Of a stretch of DNA of 64,000 bases, positions 44,158 to 53,616 are shown piece by piece. The notes under the pieces were generated by a model that saw nothing but the letters and a program-made list of their open reading frames with translations, was not told the DNA's origin and made no database searches. The translations under genes were made by a program, and so were the position numbers. Source of the stretch: Enterobacter sp. RIT418 (lineage in GTDB: Bacteria; Pseudomonadota; Gammaproteobacteria; Enterobacterales; Enterobacteriaceae); NCBI RefSeq assembly GCF_003057745.1, contig NZ_QBJD02000007.1:1-64000 (forward strand). The letters are read 5' to 3'. Positions within the stretch are counted from its first letter, which is position 1. Each line of letters starts with the position of its first letter.

Positions 44158-46311
44158 TTAATGGTGTGAAGAAGTCTTCACGCCGCCTTCCGGCACGGGC
44201 ACGTACGGGGTTTCTTTATCCGTACGGCCTTCGGCGTTACGCACCTTCATCCAAGTTTTGATGCCGTAGAAGATGATGCTGTACACCACCACCAGGAACA
44301 GAATGCTCAGACCCGCGTTGGTGTAGTTGTTCACCACGATATGGTTCATGTTGGCAATCTGCTGCGCGGTCAGGTCACCGCCGCCAGCGGCGATCTTCTC
44401 TTTGTACTGGTTAGCCATGAAGAAGAAGCCTTCCAGCTGCGGGTTGGTGCTGAACAGCTTCAGTCCCAGCGCCCAGGTGGTGCAGAGCAGCAGCCACAGG
44501 GCAGGTACCACGGTTACCCAGATGTATTTGGTGCGCTTCATCTTCACCAGCACCACGGTGCCGAGAACCAGCGCCACGGCGGCCAGCATCTGGTTAGAGA
44601 TGCCGAACAGCGGCCACAGGCTCTTCACGCCGCCGAGCGGGTCAACCACGCCCTGATACAGCAGGTAGCCCCACAGGCCTACGCAGCCCGCGGTTCCGAG
44701 AATGCCCGCCACCAGAGAGTCGGTTTTCTTCAGGAACGGCACGAAGTTGCCGAGCAGGTCCTGCAGCATAAAGCGGCCCGCACGGGTACCGGCGTCCAGC
44801 GCGGTCAGGATGAACAGCGCTTCAAACAGAATACCGAAGTGGTACCAGAAGCCCATGTCCGCCCACGGCAGCACCTTGTGGAACACGTGTGCGATACCCA
44901 CGGCCAGCGTCGGTGCGCCGCCCGCGCGGTTCAGCACGGAAGGTTCGCCGATGTCTTTCGCGGTCTGCATGATCTGCTCAGGCGAAATCACGAAGCCCCA
45001 GGAGCTGACGGTCGCCGCGGCGTGCGTGCTCGCCTCTTTCAGCTGCGTCAGGATCATCGCGGTGTTTTCGCCACCCATTTCGTGCAGGTTTGGCATGGTA
45101 ATGCCCAGGCCCGCCGGCGGGGTGTTCATCGCGAAGTACAGGCCCGGTTCGATGATGGAGGCCGCTACCAGCGCCATGATCGCCACGAAGGATTCCATCA
45201 GCATCGCGCCATAGCCGATAAAGCGCGCGTCGGTTTCGTTGGCCATCAGCTTCGGCGTGGTGCCGGAAGAGATCAGCGCGTGGAAGCCAGACACCGCGCC
45301 GCAGGCGATGGTGATAAACAGGAACGGGAACAGCGCGCCTTTCCACAGCGGACCGGTACCGTCGATGTACTGGGTCACCGCAGGCATTTTCAGCTCAGGG
45401 TTGATGATCACAATGCCGATCGCCAGGCCCACGATAACGCCGATTTTCAGGAAGGTCGCCAGGTAGTCGCGCGGCGCCAGGATCAGCCAGACCGGCAGTA
45501 GCGCAGAGATAAACGCGTAGCCAATCAGCGCGAAGGTGATGGTGGTGTCTTTAAAGGTCAGCGCCGGGCCCCAGTACGGGTCGTGGGCGATGATGCCGCC
45601 AAAGTAAATAGAGGCCACCAGCAGCACGATGCCGATTACGGAGACTTCACCCACGCGTCCCGGACGCAGGAAGCGCATGTAGATCCCCATGAACAGCGCG
45701 ATCGGCACGGTAGAGCAGACGGTGAACACGCCCCACGGGCTTTCCGCCAGCGCCTTCACCACGATCAGCGCCAGCACCGCAAGGATGATGATCATGATCA
45801 GGAAGCAGCCGAACAGCGCGATGGTGCCCGGCACGCGGCCCATCTCTTCTTTGATCATTTCGCCCAGCGACGAGCCGTTGCGGCGGGAAGAGATAAACAG
45901 CACCATAAAGTCCTGTACCGCACCCGCCAGCACCACGCCCGCCAGCAGCCACAGCGTACCCGGCAGGTAGCCCATCTGCGCGGCCAGCACCGGCCCAACC
46001 AGCGGGCCTGCGCCTGCGATAGCGGCGAAGTGGTGGCCAAACAGCACGTAGCGGTTGGTTGGCACGTAGTTCAGGCCGTCATTGTTAATGACCGCCGGGG
46101 TGGCGCGCGTCGGGTCGAGCTTCATGACCTTCTGCGCGATGTACAGGCTGTAGTAGCGATAAGCCACAAGATAGACGGAGACAGACGCGACCACGATCCA
46201 CAGGGCGCTGACGTGTTCGCCCCGGCGCAGTGCGACTACCGCCAGACAGAAAGCGCCGATAATCCCGAGTATTGCCCAGGGCACGTGCTTAAGTAGTTTT
46301 TTAGTATCCAT
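44158..46311 (-). CDS. btsT: Pyruvate/proton symporter BtsT (CstA family)
   Basis: 717 residues with about 16-18 membrane helices. It has the CstA signature [33 protein letters not shown] (about 76-108), and a polar C-terminal tail. Near-identical from memory to E. coli BtsT (YjiY), a high-affinity pyruvate importer induced by the BtsS/BtsR two-component system and by cAMP-CRP. A CRP site lies upstream. It heads the transcript with yjiX and yjiA. Confidence 0.93.
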   Translation of the reverse strand: MDTKKLLKHVPWAILGIIGAFCLAVVALRRGEHVSALWIVVASVSVYLVAYRYYSLYIAQKVMKLDPTRATPAVINNDGLNYVPTNRYVLFGHHFAAIAGAGPLVGPVLAAQMGYLPGTLWLLAGVVLAGAVQDFMVLFISSRRNGSSLGEMIKEEMGRVPGTIALFGCFLIMIIILAVLALIVVKALAESPWGVFTVCSTVPIALFMGIYMRFLRPGRVGEVSVIGIVLLVASIYFGGIIAHDPYWGPALTFKDTTITFALIGYAFISALLPVWLILAPRDYLATFLKIGVIVGLAIGIVIINPELKMPAVTQYIDGTGPLWKGALFPFLFITIACGAVSGFHALISSGTTPKLMANETDARFIGYGAMLMESFVAIMALVAASIIEPGLYFAMNTPPAGLGITMPNLHEMGGENTAMILTQLKEASTHAAATVSSWGFVISPEQIMQTAKDIGEPSVLNRAGGAPTLAVGIAHVFHKVLPWADMGFWYHFGILFEALFILTALDAGTRAGRFMLQDLLGNFVPFLKKTDSLVAGILGTAGCVGLWGYLLYQGVVDPLGGVKSLWPLFGISNQMLAAVALVLGTVVLVKMKRTKYIWVTVVPALWLLLCTTWALGLKLFSTNPQLEGFFFMANQYKEKIAAGGGDLTAQQIANMNHIVVNNYTNAGLSILFLVVVYSIIFYGIKTWMKVRNAEGRTDKETPYVPVPEGGVKTSSHH

Positions 46312-46505
46312 AGTAAGACCTGGTTTTTTATGTGAAGAAAAAAGGGTCAGGGTTCGTTTTGAGGAGGTATTGAGTAATGCTGGAGCGATCGTGCCAGATC
46401 CTCGCGCGCGTAAAGGACGGTAAATGCGTGAGCGGTTGAAACCGATGAGTGAGTGGTCAAAGAACGGGGCGAGTGGTTCTAACGTCAGGTAAAGTAAAGA
46501 ATATA

Positions 46506-46521
46506 TGTGATGACGATCACG
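46506..46521. promoter_or_regulatory. CRP site upstream of btsT
   Basis: TGTGA-TGACGA-TCACG matches the CRP consensus TGTGA-N6-TCACA in nine of ten positions. It lies about 200 bases before the btsT ATG. GAGTGGT also repeats 20 bases apart near 46452 and 46472 (ACCACTC on the minus strand), a possible BtsR target. Confidence 0.65.
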
Positions 46522-46528
46522 AAATATA

Positions 46529-46559
46529 TCCTCCTCACCGCGCGGACGGGTGAGGAGGA
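46529..46559 (-). terminator. Terminator-like hairpin after hpaC
   Basis: TCCTCCTCACC (46529-46539) and GGTGAGGAGGA (46549-46559) form an 11-bp perfect stem nine bases past the hpaC stop. On the minus strand the following run is TATATTTC, a weak U-tract. Confidence 0.6.
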
Positions 46560-46568
46560 GACGCAGCG

Positions 46569-47081
46569 TTACACGGCGGCTTCCATTTCCAGCATGACCG
46601 GGTGGAAGCGGCGCTTGAAGTAGATCAGGCCGTAGCCCTCGTCGCTGAGGATGATGTTTTTAATCTCCACCAGGTAAACCAGATGGGTGCCGATGGTCTG
46701 CACCTGACTTATTTCCCCTTCCAGGCAGGCCAGCGCCTCTTTGAGCGCCGGCTGCCCCAGCGGGCCTTTCTGCCAGCAGGAGAGGCCAAAGCGCTCTTCC
46801 ATGGTCATGCCGGTCATGCCCGCGAAGTGGCGGGCCATGATCTCCTGCTGATGGTTGAGGACGTTCACGCACAGCCTGCCGTTGCCCTGGAAGACCGGGT
46901 TCATGGCGCTGTTGGCGTTGATGCAAACCATCAGCGACGGCGGGGTGTCCGTGACCGAGCAAACGGCGGTGGCGGTGATGCCGCAGCGGCCGGCCTCGCC
47001 CTCGGTGGTGACCACGTTGACCGCTGCCGACAGGCTGGCCATGGCTTCGCGAAAGCGCAGGCGTTGTTCATCTGTATGCAT
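46569..47081 (-). CDS. hpaC: 4-Hydroxyphenylacetate 3-monooxygenase, flavin reductase component
   Basis: 170 residues with the FMN-binding split barrel: AVNVVTTEGEAGRCGITATAVCSVTDTPPSLMVCIN (about 19-55) and an end EIKNIILSDEGYGLIYFKRRFHPV. HpaC uses NADH to make reduced FAD, which diffuses to HpaB. It follows hpaB by 17 bases in one transcript. Length and motifs match E. coli HpaC. Confidence 0.95.
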   Translation of the reverse strand: MHTDEQRLRFREAMASLSAAVNVVTTEGEAGRCGITATAVCSVTDTPPSLMVCINANSAMNPVFQGNGRLCVNVLNHQQEIMARHFAGMTGMTMEERFGLSCWQKGPLGQPALKEALACLEGEISQVQTIGTHLVYLVEIKNIILSDEGYGLIYFKRRFHPVMLEMEAAV

Positions 47082-47098
47082 GATTATCTCCCGCTGCG

Positions 47099-48661
47099 CT
47101 ATTTCAGCAGCTTGTCCAGCATGTTGATATCAGAGTTGTTGTGCAGGTGCGGCACGGTCCAGCCGTGCTGGTCGTACTCGGACATGCAGCGGTCGACCAT
47201 CGCCATCATCTTGTCCATGTTGCCGGAGCTTTGCGCCTGGCGCAGGCACTGCAGGCGGATTTCGTCCTGGCTGCCGGAGTAGTTGATTTCGTACAGCTCG
47301 TGGCGACCGCCAAACTCGCTGCCGATGGCGTCCCACATCAGCTTCAGGATCTTGATGCGCTCGACGTGATCCATGCCGTTAGAGCCGCGCACGTATTTCG
47401 CCAGGTACTGGTCGATCTGCGGGTTGTTCAGATCGCGGGCGCTGGACGGCAGGTAGATCAGCCCGGAGGTCACGTTACGCTCGATGATGTTCTTGATCTT
47501 GGCGTAGGCCATCGGCGCCATCACGCGGTAGGTTTGCAGCGCCGCGTGGTCCGGCAGGTACGCGCCGTTGACCCACGGCGTGGCCTCAGAGCACATGGAA
47601 TCGCTCAGCGCCCAGAACATGTTGCGCCAGGCCACCACCTCGCCGAGATCCGCCTGCACGCCGCGGAACTCCAGAGTGCCGGTACATTCCAGGGACTTTT
47701 TCAGCAGGGCGGTGATGAAGTCGAGCTTGACCGCCAGGCGCACGCAGGCCTGCAGCGGATACATGCGGGCAAATCCGCCCTCCATCGTCCAGCGGCGGCA
47801 GCGGTCGAAGTCACGGTAGATCAGCACGTTTTCCCACGGGATTAGCACCTTATCCATCACCAGAATCGCGTCGTTTTCGTCGAAGCGGCTGGAGAGCGGG
47901 TAGTCGTACGGCGAGCCGGTCGCACCGGCCACCATCTCGTAGGAGGCGCGGGAGATCAGCTTCACGCCCTCGGCGTCCATCGGCGCGACGAACATCAGCG
48001 CGAAGTCCGGGTTTTCGCCCATCACCTGCGCGGAGCCAAAGCCGATCATGTTGTAGTGGGTCAGCGCCGAGTTGGTCGCCACCACCTTCGCGCCGCTGAC
48101 GATGATCCCGGCGTCGGTCTCTTTTTCCAGCTTGATGTAGACGTCTTTTACCTCGTCCGCGGGCTTATGGCGGTCAATCGGCGGGTTGACGATCGCGTGG
48201 TTGAAGTACAGGCCGGTTTCCTGAATGCGGGTGTACCAGTTACGGGCGTTTTGCTCGAACTGGCCGTAAAACGCCGGGTTCGCGCCGAGCGCGCAGCCAA
48301 ATGCGGCTTTGTAGTCCGGCGTGCGGCCCATCCAGCCGTAGCTCAGGCGCGACCATTCGGCGATGGCGTCGCGCTGCTGGCGCAGGTCGTCGGCGCTTTT
48401 CGCCACGCGGAAGAACTTGTGGGTATAGCCGTCGCTGCCGGTGTCGGTGCCCCAGCACAGCGTGTCCTGCATCTCCGGCTTGTGCAGCGCGTCGTACATC
48501 TGCGCGACGGACGCCGCCGCGTTGCGAAATGCCGGATGGGTGGTGACGTCCTTCACGCGCTCGCCGTAGATATAAATCTCGCGGCCGTCCTGCAGGCTTT
48601 TTAAATACTCTTCGCCGGTGAGCGGGCGCTTGGCGTCAGCGCGGAAATCTTCAGGCTTCAT
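47099..48661 (-). CDS. hpaB: 4-Hydroxyphenylacetate 3-monooxygenase, oxygenase component
   Basis: 520 residues, the exact E. coli HpaB length, opening MKPEDFRADAKRPLTGEEYL. It hydroxylates 4-hydroxyphenylacetate to homoprotocatechuate with FADH2 and O2. Conserved blocks include PPIDRHKP and EKETDAGIIVSGAKVVATNSALTH (flavin and substrate pocket). The gene lies downstream of hpaA and heads hpaBC. GAGG precedes the ATG. Confidence 0.96.
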   Translation of the reverse strand: MKPEDFRADAKRPLTGEEYLKSLQDGREIYIYGERVKDVTTHPAFRNAAASVAQMYDALHKPEMQDTLCWGTDTGSDGYTHKFFRVAKSADDLRQQRDAIAEWSRLSYGWMGRTPDYKAAFGCALGANPAFYGQFEQNARNWYTRIQETGLYFNHAIVNPPIDRHKPADEVKDVYIKLEKETDAGIIVSGAKVVATNSALTHYNMIGFGSAQVMGENPDFALMFVAPMDAEGVKLISRASYEMVAGATGSPYDYPLSSRFDENDAILVMDKVLIPWENVLIYRDFDRCRRWTMEGGFARMYPLQACVRLAVKLDFITALLKKSLECTGTLEFRGVQADLGEVVAWRNMFWALSDSMCSEATPWVNGAYLPDHAALQTYRVMAPMAYAKIKNIIERNVTSGLIYLPSSARDLNNPQIDQYLAKYVRGSNGMDHVERIKILKLMWDAIGSEFGGRHELYEINYSGSQDEIRLQCLRQAQSSGNMDKMMAMVDRCMSEYDQHGWTVPHLHNNSDINMLDKLLK

Positions 48662-48806
48662 AGGGACCTCGTTATCGGAATAGAGTTTGTTAAATTTATG
48701 TTTTGTATTTGTTGTTCAATTGAAGCCTGTGCGGGGCAGAACGTGAAGGGACGTTTGGGACAACGGCGGGTACTTTTCGCGAGAGATTGAGTTTTGTGAT
48801 CGTTGT

Positions 48807-48889
48807 CCCCTCACCCCGGCCCTCTCCCCAAAGGGGCGAGGGTGTCATCGTTCCCTCTCCCCTTTGGGGAGAGGGTTAGGGTGAGGGGA
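48807..48889. repeat. Paired CCCTCACC palindromes (hpaA-hpaB spacer)
   Basis: Two opposite-facing units, CCCTCTCCCC-AAA-GGGGCGAGGG and CCCTCTCCCC-TTT-GGGGAGAGGG, each with a CCCCTCACC flank. They end three bases before the hpaA stop and separate hpaA from the hpaBC transcript. Confidence 0.75.
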
Positions 48890-48891
48890 AA

Positions 48892-49782
48892 TTACGACAC
48901 CGGTACTTTCTGCGCCCGATATGCGCTCGGCGAGCAGCCCTCCAGCCGGTTAAAAAAGCGGGCGAAATAGGCTGGGTCCTTAAAGCCTAGCTGCCAGGCG
49001 ATATCGCTGACCGCGCTGTCGGAGAAAAGCAGCAGCCGCCTGGCCTCGCGCAGCTGCCTGTCGAAAATCAGCCGCTTCGGGGGGCGGTTGGCGAAGCGGC
49101 GGCAAATATCCGTCAGGCGGGATTCGGTCAGGTGCAGCTCGCAGGCGTAGTCCGGCACCGTCCAGTGCTGGTGGTAATGCACGTCAATCAGCTGGGTAAA
49201 GCGCTGGAACAGCTTCAGCTCGCCGCGCATGCCGCTCGCGGCGTGATCGTCGAGCTTTGCGTTGCGCAGCAGAAGGGTAAAGACCGCCTGCGCCAGCAGG
49301 ACCAGCGTGTGCTCTCGTCCGGGCAGCTGCCCGGTCGATTCGCGCGCGATCAACTGCCAGTAGTGCTTCAGCGCCGCCAGCTCGTCCGGCTTATCCGCCA
49401 GCGACAGGCAGATCCCCGGCAGGCCAAAGGTTTCCCGCGTGCCGGGGTAGAGCACCTCCAGCAGCGGCCAGATCAGATCCTCGCGCACCGTCAGCACGTG
49501 CCCGTCGCTGTCGGACTCGGTGATAAACGCGTGCGGCACCGACGGCGGCGTCAGGACGAACAGCGGCGCCTGCACCGAGTAGCGGTGATCGTCGAGCTGA
49601 AGCTCAATCTGCCCGGTATCGAGAAAATGCATCTGAAAATACTGGTCGTGGCGGTGCGCCTGCATGTCGCGGCCAAAAAAGGCCGCCATGCGGGCGAACG
49701 ACTGATAATGCACGTCGTCGGTGCCCAGGCTTTCGTCGTACTCCTTGCTGATATCAATGTTGGCGATAGGGCTCTGGCACAT
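48892..49782 (-). CDS. hpaA: AraC-family activator of hpaBC
   Basis: 296 residues. The N-terminal cupin ligand domain (about 35-100, HRHDQYFQMHFLDTGQIELQLD) binds 4-hydroxyphenylacetate; the C-terminal AraC double HTH (about 190-290) reads VPDYACELHLTESRLTDICRRFANRPPKRLI and SDIAWQLGFKDPAYFARFFNRLEGCSPSAYR. In E. coli HpaA activates hpaBC. It follows hpaX by nine bases, so it can be read from the pathway transcript as well. Confidence 0.93.
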   Translation of the reverse strand: MCQSPIANIDISKEYDESLGTDDVHYQSFARMAAFFGRDMQAHRHDQYFQMHFLDTGQIELQLDDHRYSVQAPLFVLTPPSVPHAFITESDSDGHVLTVREDLIWPLLEVLYPGTRETFGLPGICLSLADKPDELAALKHYWQLIARESTGQLPGREHTLVLLAQAVFTLLLRNAKLDDHAASGMRGELKLFQRFTQLIDVHYHQHWTVPDYACELHLTESRLTDICRRFANRPPKRLIFDRQLREARRLLLFSDSAVSDIAWQLGFKDPAYFARFFNRLEGCSPSAYRAQKVPVS

Positions 49783-49791
49783 GGCGACTCC

Positions 49792-51168
49792 TTACGGCGT
49801 GGCGCGAGGACGCGAGGCGTTCATCGGGATAATCCAGATAATCACCGCGCCAATCACCAGCAGCGCGGCGACAAACCACAGGCCGCTGTTAAAGCTGCCG
49901 GTCACGTCTTTCAGCCAGCCGATCATAAACGGGCTGAGCGCGGAGCCAATGTTTCCGGTAGCGTTGATCGTAGCAATGCCGATCGCCCGTGCCCGCAGGC
50001 TGATGGACTGATCCGGCGTGGTCCAGAAGATCGCCATCGCGCTAAAGGAGCCGGTCGACGCCATCACGATCCCCAGCAGCTGGATCAGGTTGTGATCGGT
50101 CGCGGAGGCGAGCAGCCAGCCCGCAGCGGCAAAAAGATACGGCAGCGCGGTGTGGTGCTTGCGCTCCTGGTGCCTGTCGGAATGGCGGCTCCAGTAGATC
50201 ATCCCCAGAATCGTACACACCTGCGGAACGGCGGCCAGCAGGCCGATGGTGATATTGCTGCTGCCTTCGTTGAAGCTTTTCAGGATCTGCGGCGTCCAGA
50301 TGCTGATCGCGCTAAGCGTGTTGGTCAGGCAGAAGTAGGCCAGGGTATACATCAGCACAATTGGGGTGAACACCTCGCGCCACAGGCTGCGCTGCTGCAT
50401 GGCGCGGTGGCTCAGCGTGCCTTCCGGCTGCACCAGCGACAGCCGGTCGTTCTCCATCATCTCGTGCAGGCACTGTTTATCCTCTTCCGTCAGCCACTTC
50501 GCGCTGGCGGGTTTGTCGTCGAGATAAAACCAGACCATGATGCCCAGTAGCACCGACGGGAACCCTTCCAGCAGGAACAGCCACTGCCAGCCGCGCAGAT
50601 CCAGCATGCCGTCCATCGACAGAATATAGCCGGAGACGATCGAGCCGAGCGCGGTGGTGACCGGCATCGCGATCATGAACAGGGCGTTGGCGCGGGCGCG
50701 GAAAAAGGCCGGGAACCAGTAGGTTAAGTAGAGAAGGATGCCGGGCAGAAAACCGGCTTCGGTGATCCCGACCAGCATTCGCAGCACGTACAGGCTGTTG
50801 GGCCCGGTGGCGAACATGGTGGCGGTGGAGGCGATGCCCCACAGCACCATGATAGTGGCAATCCAGCGGCGCGCGCCAACGATGCTCAGCATGACGTTGC
50901 TCGGAATACCGAAAATCACGTAGGTGGCATAGAACAGCGTGGTGGCAAGGCCGAACATGGTGGCGTTAAGTCCGAGATCCTGGCCCATCGTCAGCCCGGC
51001 AAAGCCGATGTTGATCCTGTCCAGAAACGAAAAAATAAACAGCACGAACAAAAACACGATCAGGCGGCGGAACAGTTTGTTGATTACCGACTGCTGCCGC
51101 GCCGTCAGCTGCTTGTGCTGGTTCGCGGGATCGTGCCGATCCGGCAGTGCTGATGATGTGTCGCTCAT
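49792..51168 (-). CDS. hpaX: 4-Hydroxyphenylacetate permease (MFS)
   Basis: 458 residues with 12 membrane helices of the anion:cation-symporter type (MFS). It shows RRLIVFLFVLFIFSFLDRINIGFAGLTM at the first helix and GARRWIATIMVLWGIASTATMF for the motif between helices 2 and 3. Closely matches E. coli HpaX. Imports 4-hydroxyphenylacetate and its 3-hydroxy isomer. Located between hpaI and hpaA. Confidence 0.93.
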   Translation of the reverse strand: MSDTSSALPDRHDPANQHKQLTARQQSVINKLFRRLIVFLFVLFIFSFLDRINIGFAGLTMGQDLGLNATMFGLATTLFYATYVIFGIPSNVMLSIVGARRWIATIMVLWGIASTATMFATGPNSLYVLRMLVGITEAGFLPGILLYLTYWFPAFFRARANALFMIAMPVTTALGSIVSGYILSMDGMLDLRGWQWLFLLEGFPSVLLGIMVWFYLDDKPASAKWLTEEDKQCLHEMMENDRLSLVQPEGTLSHRAMQQRSLWREVFTPIVLMYTLAYFCLTNTLSAISIWTPQILKSFNEGSSNITIGLLAAVPQVCTILGMIYWSRHSDRHQERKHHTALPYLFAAAGWLLASATDHNLIQLLGIVMASTGSFSAMAIFWTTPDQSISLRARAIGIATINATGNIGSALSPFMIGWLKDVTGSFNSGLWFVAALLVIGAVIIWIIPMNASRPRATP

Positions 51169-51215
51169 TGTTGTTTCCTCTGATGGGAATTTTTGTAGGG
51201 TGAGGCTTGCTGCTG

Positions 51216-52004
51216 TTAATAGACGCTGGATTTCACCGCGCTGACGTGCGCGCCAAATCGTTCGGCGAGCGCTTCGGCGCTGCGGGCCAGCAGGGTGGTG
51301 TCGACGCCGACGGCGACAAACAGCGCGCCGAGGTCGAGATAGCGTTTTGCCAGCGCCTCGTTCGCCATCAGGATCCCCGGCGCTTTGCCCGCGCGGAGGA
51401 TCTGCGCAATGGCGTGTTCAATGGCGTCCTGCACCTCCGGGTGCTGCGGATTGCCGGCAAAGCCCATGTCGGCGCTGAGATCCGCCGGGCCGATAAACAC
51501 GCCGTCAACGCCATCCACGTCGAGGATCTGCGGCAGGTTTTTCAGCGCCTCGCGGGTTTCGATCTGCACCAGCACGCACATGGCGTCGTTAGCCTGCTGT
51601 AAATAGTCCGGAACGCGGTTCCAGCGCGACGCCCGGGCCAGCGCGCTGCCCACGCCGCGAATGCCCGCGGGCGGGTAGCGGGTGGCGCTTACCGCCAGCC
51701 GCGCTTCATCGGCGTTTTGCACCATCGGCACCAGCAGGGTCTGCGCGCCCACGTCCAGCAGCTGCTTGATCTGCACCGGATCGTTCCACGACGGGCGCAC
51801 CACCGGCTGGCTGGGATAGGGCGCAATCGCCTGAAGCTGGGTTAATACCGTCTGCACGCTGTTCGGCGCGTGCTCCCCGTCGATCAGCAGCCAGTCGAAG
51901 CCTGCTCCGGCCAGCAGCTCCGCGCTGTAGCTGCTGGTCAGCCCCAGCCAGAGGCCGATCTGCGGCCTTCCGGCCCTGAGCGCGTCTTTAAATGCGTTTT
52001 GCAT
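51216..52004 (-). CDS. hpaI: 4-Hydroxy-2-oxoheptanedioate (HKHD) aldolase
   Basis: 262 residues of the class II pyruvate aldolase type: catalytic H45 in [11 protein letters not shown]70 in PVVRP, the metal-binding E in VQIETREAL and D in [12 protein letters not shown], at the positions known for E. coli HpaI. It splits 4-hydroxy-2-oxoheptanedioate into pyruvate and succinate semialdehyde, the last step of the pathway. Preceded by hpaH with nine bases between. Confidence 0.95.
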   Translation of the reverse strand: MQNAFKDALRAGRPQIGLWLGLTSSYSAELLAGAGFDWLLIDGEHAPNSVQTVLTQLQAIAPYPSQPVVRPSWNDPVQIKQLLDVGAQTLLVPMVQNADEARLAVSATRYPPAGIRGVGSALARASRWNRVPDYLQQANDAMCVLVQIETREALKNLPQILDVDGVDGVFIGPADLSADMGFAGNPQHPEVQDAIEHAIAQILRAGKAPGILMANEALAKRYLDLGALFVAVGVDTTLLARSAEALAERFGAHVSAVKSSVY

Positions 52005-52013
52005 GGTCTTCTC

Positions 52014-52817
52014 CTAGACAAAGCGGCAGCTGATGGAGCCCATCGGGCCGTAATCCACGTGGAAGGTGTCGCCCCTGCTGGCGGGCACCGGGCGGGTAAA
52101 GGAGCCGCCGAGGATGATTTGTCCCGGCTCAAGCTGCACGTCGTACGGCGCGAGCTTGTTCGCCAGCCACGCCACGCCGTTCGCCGGGTGGTTGAGCACG
52201 CCTGCCGCAACGCCGGTTTCTTCGATGACGCCGTTGCGGTAGAGCAGGGCGGAGATCCAGCGCAGATCCAGCGCGTCGGGCTTAATCGGGCGGCCGCCGA
52301 GGATCACGCCCGCGTTGGCGGCGTTATCGGAGATGGTGTCGAACACCTTGCGCGGGCGCTGGGTTTCAGGATCAACGTTGTGGCAGCGGGCGTCGATCAG
52401 CTCCAGCGCGGGGATCACGTAGTCCGTGGCGTTGTAGACGTCGAAGATCGTGCAGTTCGGGCCGCGCAGCGGCTTTGCCAGCACGAAGGCCAGCTCTACC
52501 TCGATGCGCGGAACGATGAAGCGATCGACGGGGATATCGCCGCCGTCCTGGAAGAACATGTCGTCGAGCAGCGCGCCGTAGTCCGGCTCGCTAATCTGCG
52601 AGCTGGCCTGCATCGCTTTGGAGGTCAGGCCGATCTTGTGGCCCTTCAGCGTGCGGCCTTCGGCAATTTTCAGGCTGACCCACTCGCGCTGAACGGCGTA
52701 GGCGTCCTCGATGGTGATCTCCGGGTACTCCAGCGAGATCGCGCGGATCTGCTCCCGGGTTTGTTCCGCCTGATGCAGGCGCTGGGCGATCAGGGTGTGG
52801 GTGTGTTTGTCGAGCAT
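52014..52817 (-). CDS. hpaH: 2-Oxo-hept-4-ene-1,7-dioate hydratase
   Basis: 267 residues with the fumarylacetoacetase-like fold ([28 protein letters not shown] and [16 protein letters not shown], holding the Mg-binding acidic residues). It hydrates the 2-oxo-4-ene diacid before the aldolase. Lies downstream of the long palindrome array, so expression relative to hpaG-F may be reduced. Confidence 0.95.
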   Translation of the reverse strand: MLDKHTHTLIAQRLHQAEQTREQIRAISLEYPEITIEDAYAVQREWVSLKIAEGRTLKGHKIGLTSKAMQASSQISEPDYGALLDDMFFQDGGDIPVDRFIVPRIEVELAFVLAKPLRGPNCTIFDVYNATDYVIPALELIDARCHNVDPETQRPRKVFDTISDNAANAGVILGGRPIKPDALDLRWISALLYRNGVIEETGVAAGVLNHPANGVAWLANKLAPYDVQLEPGQIILGGSFTRPVPASRGDTFHVDYGPMGSISCRFV

Positions 52818-52837
52818 GGCGATATCCTGTTGTAGTG

Positions 52838-53222
52838 TTTTCGCCCTCTCCCCGTGGGAGAGGGCCGGGGTGAGGGCATCTGGCCGCAGCGATTTTCCCT
52901 CACCCTAACCCTCTCCCAGAGGGAGAGGGGACAGATCGGCGCGATACGTTTTTCTCCCTCTCCCCATGGGAGAGGGCCGGGGTGAGGGCATCAGGCCGCA
53001 GCGATTTCCCCTCACCCTAACCCTCTCCCAGAGGGAGAGGGCCGGGGTGAGGGCAACCGGCCGCAGCGATTTTCCCTCACCCTAACCCTCTCCCAGAGGG
53101 AGAGGGGACAGACCGTGCGCGGTATGGTTTTCTCCCTCTCCCCGTGGGAGAGGGCCGGGGTGAGGGCAACCGGCCGCAGAGATTTCCCCTCACCCTAGCC
53201 CTCTCCCAAAGGGAGAGGGGAC
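52838..53222. repeat. Array of about seven alternating palindromes between hpaH and hpaF
   Basis: Units of CCCTCTCCC...GGGAGAGGG, each with a GCCGGGGTGAGGGCA or CCCTCACCCTAACC arm and a GGCCGCAG-GATTT linker, alternate in orientation with a period near 50-60 bases across the whole 385-base gap. Spacers are near-identical, showing recent duplication. It is not CRISPR, because the repeats are palindromic and the spacers are repeats too. It breaks an otherwise tight operon and could reduce read-through into hpaHIXA. Confidence 0.85.
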
Positions 53223-53226
53223 GGTT

Positions 53227-53607
53227 TTACTTAAACAACGCGTGCACGTTGTTCTGCTTAAAATTCAGCGTCGGGTGTAGCTCTTCGATTTCAAACGACA
53301 GCGCCAGATACCGGCTGTTCATCAGCGCTGCGAAATGATCTTTAATCAACGCAAACAGCATCTCGCCCACCTGCTGGCGGCTCTCCAGGCTGCGCCCGGC
53401 ACCAATCTTCAGCGTCATATGCACGAAGGCGTAATCGTGCCTGCCGTCGGCCATCTGCCAGGTATCCAGCCAGTGGGCGCGGCTGCGGATGCCGCCGATG
53501 GGGAAGATGCCCGTTGCGGCCAGCGCCTCGTTCACTTTGGCGAACAGCCCCGGCAGGTCGGCCTGCTCGCGGATGTTGTCAGTACATTCAGCAATAAAGT
53601 GCGGCAC
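53227..53607 (-). CDS. hpaF: 5-Carboxymethyl-2-hydroxymuconate isomerase
   Basis: 126 residues beginning MPHFIAEC. After Met removal Pro1 is the catalytic base, as in the tautomerase superfamily. It isomerises 5-carboxymethyl-2-hydroxymuconate in the homoprotocatechuate pathway. Follows hpaD by nine bases; the palindrome array begins five bases after its stop. Confidence 0.94.
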   Translation of the reverse strand: MPHFIAECTDNIREQADLPGLFAKVNEALAATGIFPIGGIRSRAHWLDTWQMADGRHDYAFVHMTLKIGAGRSLESRQQVGEMLFALIKDHFAALMNSRYLALSFEIEELHPTLNFKQNNVHALFK

Positions 53608-53616
53608 GGTGGCTCC

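Noticed and set aside
44341-45501. Plus-strand frame opposite btsT
   Set aside because: Low-complexity Gln/Arg/His product, typical of the antisense of a membrane protein gene.
49132-50550. Plus-strand frame of 472 codons across hpaA and hpaX
   Set aside because: It spans two real genes and their gap on the other strand; no start signal.
52838-53222. Possible CRISPR array
   Set aside because: Repeats are palindromic and alternate in orientation, linkers are themselves near-identical, and no cas gene is nearby.
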